A stretch of 14,832 nt of DNA, from NCBI GenBank assembly GCA_025965815.1, contig JAOPWF010000490.1:1-14832 (forward strand), given 5' to 3'. The stretch's first letter is position 1. Every line of letters starts with the position of its first letter. Both the position numbers and the translations under genes were made by a program. This document shows positions 8,323-14,832 of this stretch, one piece after another. The notes beneath the pieces are model-generated. The model was not told where the DNA came from, did not search any database, and saw only the letters and a list, made by a program, of their open reading frames with translations. The DNA comes from Mycobacterium sp. (GTDB taxonomy: Bacteria > Actinomycetota > Actinomycetes > Mycobacteriales > Mycobacteriaceae).

Positions 8323-8328
8323 GTTGCC

Positions 8329-9009
8329 ATGGTGACGCAGTCCACCGGGCTGGGCGCCGGTCCTGTACGACTTGTGCTGGTCGATGACCACGAGATGGTG
8401 ATCGAGGGACTCAAGGCGATGCTGGCCGCCTTCGCAGACCGGGTCTCGATCGTCGGGCAGGCGGTCGGCGCCGAACGCGCGATCAGCGTCGTCGATGACC
8501 TCGAACCGGACATCGTGCTGTGCGACGTCCGGATGCAGGGCTCGAGCGGACTGGACCTGTGCCTGGCGCTGCGCGAACGCGATCCGAAACGCAAGGTCGT
8601 CATGCTGTCGGTGTACGACGACGAGCAGTACCTGTTTCAGGCGTTGCGGGTCGGCGCGTCCGGCTACCTGCTGAAGAGCATCAGCAGCGATGAGTTGGTG
8701 CGCCAGCTCGAGATGGTCCGCACCGGAGCCACCGCTATCGACCCGGGGCTGGCGGCCAGGGCGGTCGACACCGCGGCGCGCATGTCGCGCGACGAGTTCT
8801 GGCCCGGAGCCAGGCAGGGCCTGTCGCAGCGGGAATCCGAGATCCTGTCGTACGTGGTCAGCGGGCTGTCCAACCGAGGCATCGCGAACAAGCTGGTCAT
8901 CGGCGACGAGACCGTCAAGAGTCACCTCCGGTCGATCTACCGCAAGCTCGGGGTCGGCGACCGGGCCGGCGCAGTCGCCACCGCGCTGCGCGAAGGCATC
9001 TACCAATGA
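8329..9009 (+). CDS. NarL/LuxR-family two-component response regulator
   Basis: 226 residues. The N-terminal receiver domain (about 13-130) has acidic Asp19/Asp20, phospho-acceptor Asp66 in LCDVRMQG, switch Ser94 and conserved Lys116 in GYLLKS. A linker of about 35 residues is followed by a LuxR-type HTH (about 165-218) with LSQRESEIL, SNRGIANKL and ETVKSHLRSIYRKL. It binds DNA as a phosphorylated dimer. An in-frame opening continues upstream to 8188, but that stretch is Pro/Gly/Trp-rich and unlike a receiver, so ATG 8329 is chosen. The stop overlaps the kinase start (ATGA at 9006-9009), so the two are a co-translated pair. Targets are unknown; the dyad upstream of its own gene and the HAD gene is one candidate. 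Confidence 0.93.
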   Translation: MVTQSTGLGAGPVRLVLVDDHEMVIEGLKAMLAAFADRVSIVGQAVGAERAISVVDDLEPDIVLCDVRMQGSSGLDLCLALRERDPKRKVVMLSVYDDEQYLFQALRVGASGYLLKSISSDELVRQLEMVRTGATAIDPGLAARAVDTAARMSRDEFWPGARQGLSQRESEILSYVVSGLSNRGIANKLVIGDETVKSHLRSIYRKLGVGDRAGAVATALREGIYQ

Positions 9010-10244
9010 GCCCGGACAACGGCTTCCGTGGGCCCAACGCCGTGCGGGACCTCGTCGACGCCGACCGCGAGTTGGCCCTGCTCCGTGAACTCATCCAGGC
9101 TGCGTCCAGCGGGCCCGGCGTCGAGCCGCTCGCCGCGGCAGCGGCCAGGATGATCACCGCGGCCACCGCAACCGACGTCTGCTTCGTGCACGTGCTGGAC
9201 GACACCGACCGGTCGTTGACGCTCGCCGGTGCGACGCCGCCCTTCGACAGCGAGGTCGGCAAGATCCGGCTGCCGCTCGGATCAGGGATAACGGGTTGGG
9301 TGGCCAGCAACGGTGAACCCGTCGTAATCAGCCACGACAAGGAGTCCGACCCGCGGTACCTGCCATTCCAGTCGCTGCGGGGATCCGATTTCACGTCCAT
9401 GGTGTCGGTCCCGATGGAGACCGACCCCGGTGGGTTGGTGGGGGTGCTCAACGTGCATACCGTTTCGCGGCGCGAGTTCACCCCGGGAGACGTGGAGCTA
9501 CTGCTGGTCATCGGCCGACTCATCGCCGGCGCGCTGCATCAGGCCCGGCTGCACCGGCAGCTGGTGGCCCGTGAACGGGCGCACGAGAACTTCGTCGAGC
9601 AGGTGATCGAGGCGCAGGAGATCGAACGCCGCCGGCTGGCCGGCGACATTCACGACGGTATTTCCCAGCGGCTCATCACGCTGTCGTACCGGCTGGACGC
9701 CGCGGCGCGAGCCGTCGACGGAAATCCGATAATGGCCGCCGAGCAGCTCGAAGAGGCGCGCAACCTCGTCGAGCTGACGTTGCGGGAGGCGCGCGCGGCG
9801 ATCGGCGGACTGCGACCGCCCGTCCTGGACGACCTCGGCCTGTCCGGGGGGTTGGCCAGCCTGGCCCGCTCCATCCCACAGATCGATATCGAGGTGGATC
9901 TGGCGGACAAGCGGCTGCCTGAGCACATCGAGATCGCGCTGTATCGCATCGCGCAGGAATGCCTGCAGAACGTCGTCAAGCACGCCGGCGCCACCGTCGC
10001 CAAGCTGAGCTTCGCCGTGGACGACGATGTCGCCCGGCTCGAAATCGTCGACGACGGAGTCGGTTTCGACACCTTCGAGCATCCGCTTGGCGCCGACGAG
10101 ATGGGCGGCTACGGGCTGCTGTCGATGGCCGAACGCGCCGAACTGGTCGGCGGGCGGCTGAATATCCGGTCCCGTCCGGGAGCGGGGACAGCCGTGACGG
10201 CGACGATCCCGCTGCCGTCCGTCACGGGCCAGCCGGTTCAGTAG
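9006..10244 (+). CDS. Soluble GAF-domain sensor histidine kinase (NarX/DegS-like HisKA_3 type)
   Basis: 412 residues with no membrane segment or signal peptide, so a cytoplasmic sensor. The N-terminal half (about 30-178) is a GAF domain, which could bind a small molecule, nucleotide or haem; no ligand residue is diagnostic. A helical linker leads to the dimerisation/phospho-acceptor helix, with RRRLAGDIHDGISQRL placing His216 in the H box. The ATPase domain has Glu318 and Asn322 in QECLQNVVKHAG (N box), DDGVGFD (G1) and GGYGLLSMAERAELVGG (G2). It starts on the ATGA overlap with the regulator. Its last 7 nt overlap the 3' end of the convergent marR-type gene. The cognate partner is almost certainly the preceding regulator. 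Confidence 0.93.
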   Translation: MSPDNGFRGPNAVRDLVDADRELALLRELIQAASSGPGVEPLAAAAARMITAATATDVCFVHVLDDTDRSLTLAGATPPFDSEVGKIRLPLGSGITGWVASNGEPVVISHDKESDPRYLPFQSLRGSDFTSMVSVPMETDPGGLVGVLNVHTVSRREFTPGDVELLLVIGRLIAGALHQARLHRQLVARERAHENFVEQVIEAQEIERRRLAGDIHDGISQRLITLSYRLDAAARAVDGNPIMAAEQLEEARNLVELTLREARAAIGGLRPPVLDDLGLSGGLASLARSIPQIDIEVDLADKRLPEHIEIALYRIAQECLQNVVKHAGATVAKLSFAVDDDVARLEIVDDGVGFDTFEHPLGADEMGGYGLLSMAERAELVGGRLNIRSRPGAGTAVTATIPLPSVTGQPVQ

Positions 10245-10762
10245 TCGCCGGCGTGGTGCCGCAGCGTCTCGATCGAGGACACCAGCGCCCGCGACTGCGC
10301 ATCGGTCATCCCGATATCGGCGAACACCTCGTTGTTCAGCGTGACGGTGGCGTCCTCGACCGTCGAACGGCCGATGTCGGTGATCCGCACCAGCGTGGTG
10401 CGCCCGTCGGTCGGATGCGGCAGCCGTTCGACCAGCCCGTTGGCTTCCAGTCGCCGGATCGCGTGCGTGACGCTGGTTACGTGCACCTGGAGACGGTCCG
10501 AGGCCTTGGTGATGGGGAGCGCGCCGTTGCGGCTGAAGGCCAGCAGACGCAGCAACTCGAATCGGGAAAAGCTCAGATCGTACGGGCGAAGTGCCGTCTC
10601 GACGCGGGCCAGCAGTATCTGGTGCGCGCGCATCACCGACGTGACGGCCACCATGCCTCCTGCGACGTCGCCCCAGCCGGACCGCTCCCAGTTGTCCCGG
10701 GCCTGGGCGATGGGGTCGCGCTTGTCGGGACGCGACGAATCCGAAGGCATCCGCCCATTCAT
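10238..10762 (-). CDS. MarR-family transcriptional regulator
   Basis: 174 residues. A winged-helix domain covers about 50-140: LRPYDLSFSRFELLRLLA, then HVTSVTHAIRRLEANGLVER as the recognition-helix region, and DGRTTLVRIT as the wing with the D-x-R signature. MarR proteins bind as dimers and usually release DNA on binding a small, often aromatic, ligand. It is the last gene of the minus-strand operon, 39 nt after the aminotransferase, so a role as local ligand-responsive regulator is plausible but unproven. ATG 10762 and ATG 10750 are both possible starts (four residues apart) and neither has a good ribosome site; the first is used. Its 3' end overlaps the convergent kinase gene by 7 nt. Confidence 0.92.
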   Translation of the reverse strand: MNGRMPSDSSRPDKRDPIAQARDNWERSGWGDVAGGMVAVTSVMRAHQILLARVETALRPYDLSFSRFELLRLLAFSRNGALPITKASDRLQVHVTSVTHAIRRLEANGLVERLPHPTDGRTTLVRITDIGRSTVEDATVTLNNEVFADIGMTDAQSRALVSSIETLRHHAGDY

Positions 10763-10801
10763 ACCGCATGGGCGCCCGGCAAGCCGGAAGGCCGGAGCGC
10801 G

Positions 10802-11848
10802 TCAGCGCAGCGCGAGGGGCACTGCCGCCGAGAGGACGGCGCGGGTCGACGGCCGGCCGCCCACGGTGATCCGCACCCCGCCGTTGGCGTAGTTGCGCAC
10901 CTGAAGGCCGGTGCCGTCGAACGCCTCCCGCCAGGGTCGCCCGCTGGCCGGCAAATAGACGAAGTTGGCGTGCGAGTCGGTGCTGTAGACACCCATCGAC
11001 CTCAGCCTCATCCGCAGGTAGCGACGTTCCGCGGTGATAAGCCGGATGCGTTGGCGCAGTTGGTTTTCAGCGTCGTACGAGGCGGCGACCGCGACCAGGC
11101 CGGTCATGCCCATCCCGAACGGCAGCTGCATGGTCCACAACCTGCACGCCAGGTCGGGTGAACAGAAGCCGTACCCGATCCGCAGACCCGCCAGCCCGTA
11201 GGCCTTGGAGAATGTGCGCAGCACCACGACGTTCGGAAACCGCCGCACCAGCGCAGGGGCATCAATCCGGTATTCCGGTGCGAGGAACTCCACGTAGGCC
11301 TCGTCGAGCACCACCACGGTGTCCGACGGCACCCGGCGCAGGAACCGCTCGATGTCGGCCGCGGGCTCCACGGTCCCGGTCGGGTTGTGCGGTCGGCACA
11401 CCACCACGACCCGCGCGTCAGCGGCCGCGTCGGCCAACGCATCCAGGTCGTGGTGGCCGTGCTCGTCCAGCGCCACCGTCACCGAGATCAGCCGGGCCAT
11501 CTGCGCGAAGATCGGGTAGCCATCGAAGGTCGGCGATGTCATCACCATCCGATCGCCGGGATCGGTCACGGCGTGCAACACCTGCAGCACCACGCCGGTC
11601 GCGCCCGCACCGACGATCACCTGGTCGTCGCGGACACCGATGTGACCCGCGATCAGAGCGCGCATCCGCTCGGGCAGAAACTCCGGATAGCGGTTGGCGG
11701 CGTCGATCGACGCGATCAGCGCGGAGCGCACCGCGGGCAGCGGCGGAAAGGGGTTCTCGTTCAGCGACAGTGCCAACGGGTTGACCGCGTCGGGCAGGGT
11801 GCCGAGAACCTCGGCGGCGATCGACGTGGCCTGCTGCGGGGAAGCCAT
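10802..11848 (-). CDS. PLP-dependent aminotransferase, HisC / aromatic aminotransferase type
   Basis: 348 residues, fold-type I class II aminotransferase. It has the N-terminal SLNENPFPPLP segment, RYPEF, the cofactor-binding Asn155 in RPHNPTGT, Asp182 and Tyr185 in VVLDEAYVEFL, and the Schiff-base Lys215 in RTFSKAYGLAGLRIGYG. The latter is identical to the corresponding stretch of the mycobacterial Pat/HisC2 (Rv3772) group. It should exchange an amino group between an amino acid, possibly aromatic, and a 2-keto acid. The context argues against histidine synthesis, since no his gene is near. A GTG at 11866 is in frame; ATG 11848 is preferred because it overlaps the KAS III stop as TGATG, indicating coupling. 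In this operon it could supply the keto acid used by the ThDP enzyme. Confidence 0.9.
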   Translation of the reverse strand: MASPQQATSIAAEVLGTLPDAVNPLALSLNENPFPPLPAVRSALIASIDAANRYPEFLPERMRALIAGHIGVRDDQVIVGAGATGVVLQVLHAVTDPGDRMVMTSPTFDGYPIFAQMARLISVTVALDEHGHHDLDALADAAADARVVVVCRPHNPTGTVEPAADIERFLRRVPSDTVVVLDEAYVEFLAPEYRIDAPALVRRFPNVVVLRTFSKAYGLAGLRIGYGFCSPDLACRLWTMQLPFGMGMTGLVAVAASYDAENQLRQRIRLITAERRYLRMRLRSMGVYSTDSHANFVYLPASGRPWREAFDGTGLQVRNYANGGVRITVGGRPSTRAVLSAAVPLALR

Positions 11849-12867
11849 CAGGGCCGGCCGCCCCACCGAATTGCCGCTGCGCCGGCGAAGTCACCGGCGT
11901 GCGCGAAGGCCGCCATCATGACCAGATCACCCTTTTTGACCTGGCCTTCGTCGATTGCCCGGTTGAGGTTCATCGGGATGCCGGCCCCGAACAGATTGCC
12001 GCATTCGTCGAAGGTGTCGCGGTGACGCTCCTTAGGCACGTCAAGCGCCTCGCGCCAGTTCCGCAGAAAAACCCGGTTCGGCTGGTTGGTGACCAGCAGG
12101 TCAAGATCCTTGGACTTGACGCCGATTCGGTCGCACACCGCCAGCGCCACCTCCGGAACCTGTCTATTCCCGCGGGCAAGCACTTTCATGATCTTGGATT
12201 CGGTGAAGCCGATGGAGCCCTCGCCGGGCCCGGGCTGCCACCACTTGCGTGGCGGATCGACGGCGAGCGTCATTTCGCCGGCGTACTCGCCGTAGGTGCG
12301 GCACTCGACGTCGAGAATCGGCGATGCGTCCGACAGCGTCACCAGGCCCACCGCCGCGCCGTCGCCGGGAACGGATGCCTGCGCCTTGCGGCGCACCCCA
12401 GGCTGGTCGAAGATCTGCCCGGCAGCGTTCTGCGCCACCGCGATCAGGGCGGTCCGTCCGGCACCCGACGCCAGCAGCTGGCGGGCCACCTGCAGACCCA
12501 GCACGAAGATCGCACACCCACCGTTGTGCAGATCGAGCACCCAGTTCGGTTGCATCCCGAGCCGGTGCGCGACCGCGCCGCCGCCACCGTAGAACGGCAT
12601 ATCGGGCATCTGCGCGTGCGTGATCAGCACATCGACGTTCTCGATTAAGTCCTGTCCGTGCCGTTCGATGAGCCCGGCGGTCGCCCGCACAATCATGTCG
12701 GTCGCGGTCTCGTCCTCGGCGACGTGATGCCTGAACTTCGGCGCGCGAAACATCAGGTTGTTCCGCAGATCATCCGAACCGGCGAAGTCCGAGTAGTAGT
12801 CAATACCGATCGGGTCACCGGGTAGGTAGGTGGAAACGTCGATCAGGCTCACGGCGGGTGTGGGCAT
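11848..12867 (-). CDS. KAS III (FabH)-like condensing enzyme / acyltransferase with Asn in place of the catalytic His
   Basis: 339 residues with the thiolase fold of 3-oxoacyl-ACP synthase III. The nucleophile is Cys118 in DLHNGGCAIFVLGL. The segment that normally reads P-H-Q-A-N reads TNQPNRVFLRNW, so the catalytic His is Asn261. The third residue, Asn291, is kept in DECGNLFGAG. FabH uses the His for decarboxylating malonyl-ACP, so this enzyme may transfer acyl groups without decarboxylation, or use another substrate. ATG 12867 is chosen for GAGGA 5 nt upstream; ATG 12879 overlaps the previous stop as ATGA and adds four residues. It overlaps the aminotransferase (TGATG). KAS III relatives that act as acyltransferases in secondary metabolism are the best comparison. 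Native substrate unknown. Confidence 0.85.
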   Translation of the reverse strand: MPTPAVSLIDVSTYLPGDPIGIDYYSDFAGSDDLRNNLMFRAPKFRHHVAEDETATDMIVRATAGLIERHGQDLIENVDVLITHAQMPDMPFYGGGGAVAHRLGMQPNWVLDLHNGGCAIFVLGLQVARQLLASGAGRTALIAVAQNAAGQIFDQPGVRRKAQASVPGDGAAVGLVTLSDASPILDVECRTYGEYAGEMTLAVDPPRKWWQPGPGEGSIGFTESKIMKVLARGNRQVPEVALAVCDRIGVKSKDLDLLVTNQPNRVFLRNWREALDVPKERHRDTFDECGNLFGAGIPMNLNRAIDEGQVKKGDLVMMAAFAHAGDFAGAAAIRWGGRP

Positions 12868-12872
12868 GGTTG

Positions 12873-12877
12873 TCCTC
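12873..12877 (-). promoter_or_regulatory. Ribosome binding site GAGGA deciding the KAS III-like start
   Basis: On the minus strand GAGGA ends 5 nt before ATG 12867. The alternative ATG at 12879 has no Shine-Dalgarno but overlaps the upstream stop as ATGA. The site favours 12867, though coupled initiation at 12879 is not excluded. Confidence 0.5.
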
Positions 12878-13541
12878 ATCTCATCCAGATCGGGGTGACG
12901 GGCAGGCCGTTGTGGTGGCGGTATTCGGCGATGGCTTTGAGGTTTTTGAGTTCGAGTTCGTGCCCGGCGCCGAACATGTCCCAGAAGTCGCCGACCCAGA
13001 CCGGGCGCTGTTCGGGCGCGGTTTCGGGATAGGGGTTGTTGTCGTAGAACGGGTGGTGGCAGTTGGTCCACAACACCACCGAGCCGGGCTTGTCGAGGAC
13101 TACCTCGGCGTCGATGACGCGCATCAGGTACACCATCCACAGGTGTTTGCCCTGATCCCAGGCGCAGTGGTAGTCCACGGTCCGGGACTCTTTGTTGGCG
13201 ACGGTGCGGGTGTAGATCTCGGTTTCGGCGCCGAGACGGTCATAGGCCAGCCACAGCCCGGGTTCCTCGGTGGGGGTGAACCCGCGCAGGCTGTAGGTCC
13301 ATTCCTCCAGACTGCGGGTATCCGACAGGTACTCGAACAGCTCATCGGGTGGGCAGTCGATGTAGTCGTTGACGGTGCAGTACTGGCCGAACACCGCGTC
13401 GTGCGGGTAGACCGAGCGCATCATCTCCAAGATGATCGGGGTGGCCTTCTCCCTCGGGCTGGTCTCGATGCGGTGCACCCCGGGGATCGGATCGCGGGTC
13501 CCGGTATGGGTGGCTATATCGTCAAGCGCGGGCAGCGACAT
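12876..13541 (-). CDS. SRPBCC (START/polyketide-cyclase-like) superfamily protein of unknown function
   Basis: 221 residues, no signal peptide or membrane helix. From about residue 50, CTVNDYIDCPPDELFEYL and RSLEEWTYSLRGF have the look of an SRPBCC helix-grip domain (ligand-pocket proteins that include polyketide aromatase/cyclases). The second half is rich in Trp, Tyr and His (for example DYHCAWDQGKHLWM and LWTNCHHPFYDNNPYP), so the cavity is probably aromatic, with several candidate acid-base residues. The fold call is by pattern and moderate. ATG 13541 is chosen over 13586 because of AAGGAG 10 nt upstream and the unlikely Arg-rich extension. It overlaps the ThDP gene end by 20 nt and the KAS III gene potentially by 4 nt. 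A cyclisation, dehydration or ligand-carrying role in the operon's pathway is inferred. Confidence 0.75.
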   Translation of the reverse strand: MSLPALDDIATHTGTRDPIPGVHRIETSPREKATPIILEMMRSVYPHDAVFGQYCTVNDYIDCPPDELFEYLSDTRSLEEWTYSLRGFTPTEEPGLWLAYDRLGAETEIYTRTVANKESRTVDYHCAWDQGKHLWMVYLMRVIDAEVVLDKPGSVVLWTNCHHPFYDNNPYPETAPEQRPVWVGDFWDMFGAGHELELKNLKAIAEYRHHNGLPVTPIWMR

Positions 13542-14832
13542 CAGTGCGGTTCTCCTTGGTAGTGGGTGCATCAACAACCGAAACAACTTGTGTCGCGGCC
13601 AAGAACGGTGCGAACGGCGGGATTTCGTCGGCGGAGCATTCGATGCTGACCACCGAGGGCCCGTCGTGGTTCAGGGCGGTGTGCAGCGCATCGGGCAGGG
13701 CGTCGATGTGGTCGACATCGAGGGCGGGCAGGCCGGGGAACATGGCGGCCAGCCCGGCGCCCAGGCGGCTGGGTTGGAACCGGTTGTAGCTGTAGCGGTC
13801 GTGGTAGAACAGCTGCTCGCGGGTCACGCACATGGCGTGGGCGTTGTTGTTGAACAACACGAACGTCACCGGCAGCCGGTACTGGATGGCGGTGTGGATT
13901 TCCATGCCGTGCATGAAGAACGCGCCGTCACCGGCGATGACCACGGTGCGCCGGCGGCGGGCGAACGCCATCCCCACCCCGGCGCCGAAGCTGTAGCCCA
14001 TGCCGCCCATGCCCAGGGCGACGACGAAGCGGCCGTGGCGGCGCACCGGCAGATTGTGGATCGCCGCCGCGCCGGTGTTGCCGGCATCGACGACCACATC
14101 CACCCCGTCGGGCAACGCGGCGTCCAGCGCCGAAACCGCGTGCCGATACCGGATCCCAGCACCTTCGAACACCGGCGGCCGAAGTTCGCTGGGCGGGACC
14201 GGCGTCGTTACCGGCGGTCGGTCGCCCGACACCGCGAGGGTCAGCAGCGTCAATGAGGCACGCAGATCGTTGGTGTGAATGTGGGTGCACGGCAGGTACG
14301 GCGGCGCCGAACCGATCGACACCGTCCGCCCAGTCGCAAGCGCGTCGTCCAATCCAGCGCGGGCGGTTATCGCCAGTCTGGTGCCGACGAGTAGGGACAC
14401 ATCACTGTTTGCCACCGCATCGATCACGGCCGGATGGCCCATCACACCGGTCACCCCGAGCGCCGCCGACGACCCCAGCCCGGGGGATCCGCTGACATCC
14501 TTCGCGTCCGGAACGGTGGCTACCCGGGCGCCGATCGCCGCCCGGAGTTGTTCCAGCTCGGCGCGGGCATCATCACGCGCCACCTGCTCACCGGCGATGA
14601 TCGTCACTGGACCATCGGCTTGTTGGAGTATCCGGACCAGCGGGTTCAGGTCGACGGGCGCATTGTGGGACGACGCGGCGAACTTTGTGCCGTTGGAGGG
14701 GACGCAGCCCTGCTGGATGTCCTTGGGTAGCAGCAACACCGCGGGACCGCCGGTGCGGGCGGCCGCGATGGCCTCGGGCAACGCCGCCACGATGTCGCCG
14801 GGAGTCAGCACCCGCCGGCAGTACACCGACAC
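13522..14832 (-). CDS. ThDP-dependent enzyme, acetolactate-synthase/2-keto-acid decarboxylase superfamily (5' truncated by the window)
   Basis: 436 residues are visible; the first roughly 150, with the Pyr domain and its catalytic Glu, lie beyond the right edge. The visible start (AAARTGGPAVLLLPKDI) is the end of the Pyr domain. A central TPP_enzyme_M-type domain (about 50-200) follows, then the C-terminal PP domain with the ThDP/Mg motif GDG at visible residues 301-303 and NNN at 328-330, 24 residues later. GMGGMGYSFGAGVGMA is also typical. Family members form acetolactate, decarboxylate 2-keto acids or make acyloins; sequence alone does not decide. A housekeeping ilvB is unlikely, since no ilvN or ilvC follows. 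It appears to be the first visible gene of the operon, and the promoter must lie outside the window. Confidence 0.9.
   Translation of the reverse strand: MSVYCRRVLTPGDIVAALPEAIAAARTGGPAVLLLPKDIQQGCVPSNGTKFAASSHNAPVDLNPLVRILQQADGPVTIIAGEQVARDDARAELEQLRAAIGARVATVPDAKDVSGSPGLGSSAALGVTGVMGHPAVIDAVANSDVSLLVGTRLAITARAGLDDALATGRTVSIGSAPPYLPCTHIHTNDLRASLTLLTLAVSGDRPPVTTPVPPSELRPPVFEGAGIRYRHAVSALDAALPDGVDVVVDAGNTGAAAIHNLPVRRHGRFVVALGMGGMGYSFGAGVGMAFARRRRTVVIAGDGAFFMHGMEIHTAIQYRLPVTFVLFNNNAHAMCVTREQLFYHDRYSYNRFQPSRLGAGLAAMFPGLPALDVDHIDALPDALHTALNHDGPSVVSIECSADEIPPFAPFLAATQVVSVVDAPTTKENRTDVAARA
13552..13557 (-). promoter_or_regulatory. Shine-Dalgarno AAGGAG inside the 3' end of the ThDP gene
   Basis: Reading on the minus strand, AAGGAG lies 10 nt before ATG 13541 and within the coding end of the upstream ThDP-enzyme gene. 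It supports the SRPBCC start and gives that gene its own ribosome entry despite the 20-nt overlap. Confidence 0.65.

Noticed and set aside
10763..10801. Short CCGG-type repeats between the aminotransferase and MarR genes as a terminator
   Set aside because: Only 4-5 bp of pairing with very small loops and no T tract; expected by chance at this GC content.
10802..11848. Assignment of the aminotransferase as histidine-biosynthetic HisC
   Set aside because: No other his gene is nearby, and the active-site stretch also matches the aromatic aminotransferase group. Context favours a specialised or aromatic role, so no symbol is given.
12879..13140. Long N-terminal extension of the KAS III-like protein
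   Set aside because: The extra residues are Arg/Pro-rich and antisense-frame in character, overlapping the SRPBCC gene. The condensing-enzyme fold begins at PAVSLIDVSTYLPG, just after ATG 12867.

Overview
The window is high-GC actinobacterial DNA, almost certainly from a Mycobacterium/Mycolicibacterium species. Three things point there. An F420-type luciferase-like oxidoreductase sits directly before rmlB and rmlC, the same order as Rv3463-Rv3464-Rv3465 in M. tuberculosis. An mmsA / isobutyryl-CoA dehydrogenase / mmsB set matches Rv0753c-Rv0752c-Rv0751c. Several promoter-like hexamers lie 6 nt before a start codon, as in mycobacterial leaderless genes. No rRNA, tRNA, insertion sequence, CRISPR array or prophage gene was seen, and coding density is very high.

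Layout. (1) Plus strand, 1-3527: the tail of a GHKL-type ATP-binding protein, two tandem paralogous F420-dependent LLM-class oxidoreductases, then rmlB and rmlC for dTDP-L-rhamnose, needed for the mycobacterial cell-wall linker. (2) Plus strand, 3692-7384: a promoter whose -10 lies inside an 18-bp inverted repeat, followed by mmsA, an acyl-CoA dehydrogenase (fadE9 type) and mmsB, a tight valine-catabolism operon. (3) Minus strand, 7395-8198: a CbbY-like HAD protein that has lost the usual motif III lysine and motif IV aspartate. It is divergent from (4) plus strand, 8329-10244: a NarL/LuxR response regulator and a soluble GAF histidine kinase overlapping by ATGA. A 130-bp divergent spacer between (3) and (4) holds a nested GC-rich dyad. 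(5) Minus strand, 14832 down to 10238: a five-gene overlapping operon. In transcription order it is a ThDP-dependent enzyme (5' end outside the window), an SRPBCC/cyclase-like protein, a KAS III-like enzyme, a PLP aminotransferase of the HisC/aromatic type, and a MarR regulator.

The last operon is the most interesting part. Aminotransferase plus ThDP carboligase/decarboxylase plus KAS III-like acyltransferase plus START-fold protein is the toolkit for turning an amino acid into a 2-keto acid, an acyloin or aldehyde, and then an acylated or cyclised product. No PKS or NRPS module accompanies it in the visible part. The KAS III-like enzyme keeps the Cys and the Asn but has Asn where the catalytic His is expected, which suggests chemistry other than ordinary decarboxylative fatty-acid initiation. 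The product and function are inferred and unknown.
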